From positions 8,556,001 to 8,620,000 of the forward strand of contig JAWNGF010000001.1 of the NCBI GenBank assembly GCA_037039685.1: DNA of 64,000 bases. The letters run 5' to 3'. Shown piece after piece: positions 62,902 through 64,000 of the stretch. This stretch comes from Ceratobasidium sp. AG-K (taxonomy: Eukaryota; Basidiomycota; Agaricomycetes; Cantharellales; Ceratobasidiaceae). How positions within the stretch are numbered: position 1 is the stretch's first letter; every line of letters begins with the position of its first letter. The notes below the pieces were generated by a model, which made no database searches, was not told the DNA's origin, and was given only the letters and a program-made list of their open reading frames with translations. The position numbers and the translations under genes were made by a program.

Positions 62902-63842
62902 TTAATGCGACTCCTCGCAGAACTCTTTATAAGCCTCAGCCGAAAGGAGCTCCTCGAGCTGAATAGCAAAGTCAGACGACTGTCCCCATTTCTAATTTAG
63001 GCAAAACTCTTACCTCGGCTGGGTTCTTGAGCTCGATCTTGCAGAGCCAGCCTATGATCGAAAGCATCAGCGCACGCCGCGAATTCGGATCATACATAGA
63101 CTAGCCTTCATTCTCGGGTGAAGAGTTCAAAAGCGCTGGCTTGTCCGACAGTCCTGTGTTGACCTCTTTGATGGTGCCAGAGACCGGAGCATACTGTCAC
63201 GGGAATCATGAGCTCATCACTTTTAGGCGCGACAAACCACTCACAATGTCGCTCGCAGCCTTGACACTTTCGACTGCTCCCAAAGGATCTGGTTGCGTTG
63301 TAATAATTAACCAAGTTATCGCAAGAATCACTCAGACCAACGCACCCCCCGACTCCACAGCCGATCCCTCGGGCGTGAGTTCGACAAATACGACGTCGCC
63401 CAGTTGTTTCTGAGCATAATCCGTGATTGATACGGTCCCCAGCTTGGTTTCTGAGTCATACGAGATCCATTCGTGGTCCTTGGTATATTTCTTAGCTGGA
63501 AGCCGGTTTAATTCGAGGCTCCTGGCTCCTGGCGATAGAGTTTACTCACTCACTATCGTCCGCGCGAACAAAGTGGACCTTGGCAACACTCGGGGACGCA
63601 CGAGAGGAGTGCCAGCACGAATCGAGGATGAGCACAATGACCGGAGCATGTCGGCGAGATGGAGAGGTATAATCGTGGTCAAAGTCAAGAAATGCCCCAA
63701 TAATGCTTATATACATGATTGGAAATTTGAACCCGCTAGCTGAATGCGCGAATTGCAAGTGATAACAAGGGATGTAGGGACACCCCGAATGAAGACGGCT
63801 GGTGTGAGCGTGGGACCGAGCGGGCCGCAGCAGAAGGGGCAT
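62902..63842 (-). CDS. GCV3: Glycine cleavage system H protein, mitochondrial
   Basis: Lipoyl carrier protein shuttling the methylamine group between P, T and L proteins of the glycine decarboxylase. Start ATG 63842-63840 (MPLLLRPARSHAHTSRLHSG), a mitochondrial presequence. Introns separate it from VHFVRADD and from KKYTKDHEWISYDSETKLGT. The core continues VSITDYAQKQLGDVVFVEL. The lipoyl-lysine site is DPLGAVESVKAASDI. Then YAPVSGTIKEVNTGL, PALLNSSPENEG, a segment WLCKIELKNPAE, and the end IQLEELLSAEAYKEFCEESH at TAA 62904-62902. About six short introns. Length is normal. Confidence 0.9.
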
Positions 63843-64000
63843 ACCAGCTATGAATTTGTACTTGGAAGTGGCACTGAATGACCGAGAACCCGAGATATAA
63901 CAATAATGTGATTGGATGTATAGTCTACAAGGCCGTAACGCAAACAGTCCAAGCCGAGTCGACCGAGCTCCGTCCTTCAGACAAGCTTCTCTACGAGCCA

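Overview
The window is nuclear DNA of a filamentous basidiomycete. Most genes carry several short introns (about 43-75 nt) with GT-AG borders and CTAAC/CTGAC-like branch sites. Genes are compact and often share short divergent or convergent spacers, and the protein set is fungal: Ppz-type phosphatase, fungal CSL factor, Pyp1-like HAD phosphatase, fungal RNA-dependent RNA polymerases. The combination fits an Agaricomycete; a Rhizoctonia-like (Cantharellales) origin is my guess from overall character, not a proof.

Layout. 0.2-5.4 kb: a large Ser/Pro-rich protein of unknown function and a HAD polyol/sugar-phosphate phosphatase. 5.9-8.8 kb and 25.0-27.8 kb: two decayed, inverted copies of one P-loop NTPase family. 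9.5-19.5 kb: a block of carbohydrate genes (aldo-keto reductase, GH79 beta-glucuronidase, KduD-like short-chain dehydrogenase, zinc polyol dehydrogenase, Gfo/Idh/MocA sugar dehydrogenase, ribulose-5-phosphate 3-epimerase) that reads like a uronate/pentose utilisation neighbourhood. 19.6-24.6 kb: a Sec7-PH ARF exchange factor. 28.2-39.6 kb: a DXD glycosyltransferase, pyruvate kinase, a CSL transcription factor, dihydrofolate reductase, a drug/metabolite-type transporter and mitochondrial ribosomal protein bL36m.

40.0-41.6 kb: a complete Tc1/mariner element with an uninterrupted DD34E transposase, about 222-bp inverted repeats and a TA duplication, lying about 320 bp upstream of ribosomal protein S11 (41.9-42.6 kb). 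Then a Ppz-type phosphatase (42.9-44.5 kb) and a head-to-tail pair of RNA-dependent RNA polymerase genes (44.9-53.9 kb), both with an intact DLDGD active site rebuilt across the same intron. 54.2-64.0 kb: SmD2 (with a GC-AG first intron), an unknown protein, RIO2 kinase, an unknown coiled-coil protein, the SPF30-type Tudor splicing factor, complex I subunit ESSS/NDUFB11 and glycine cleavage H protein.

No rRNA, convincing tRNA, CRISPR or prokaryotic-style operon was seen. The most interesting signals are the tandem RdRP pair, the two independently broken P-loop relics, the long-TIR Tc1 element and the sugar-catabolism block. Several reading-frame breaks in otherwise good genes (959-968, 17241) could be real mutations or assembly errors. 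All gene models were spliced by eye.
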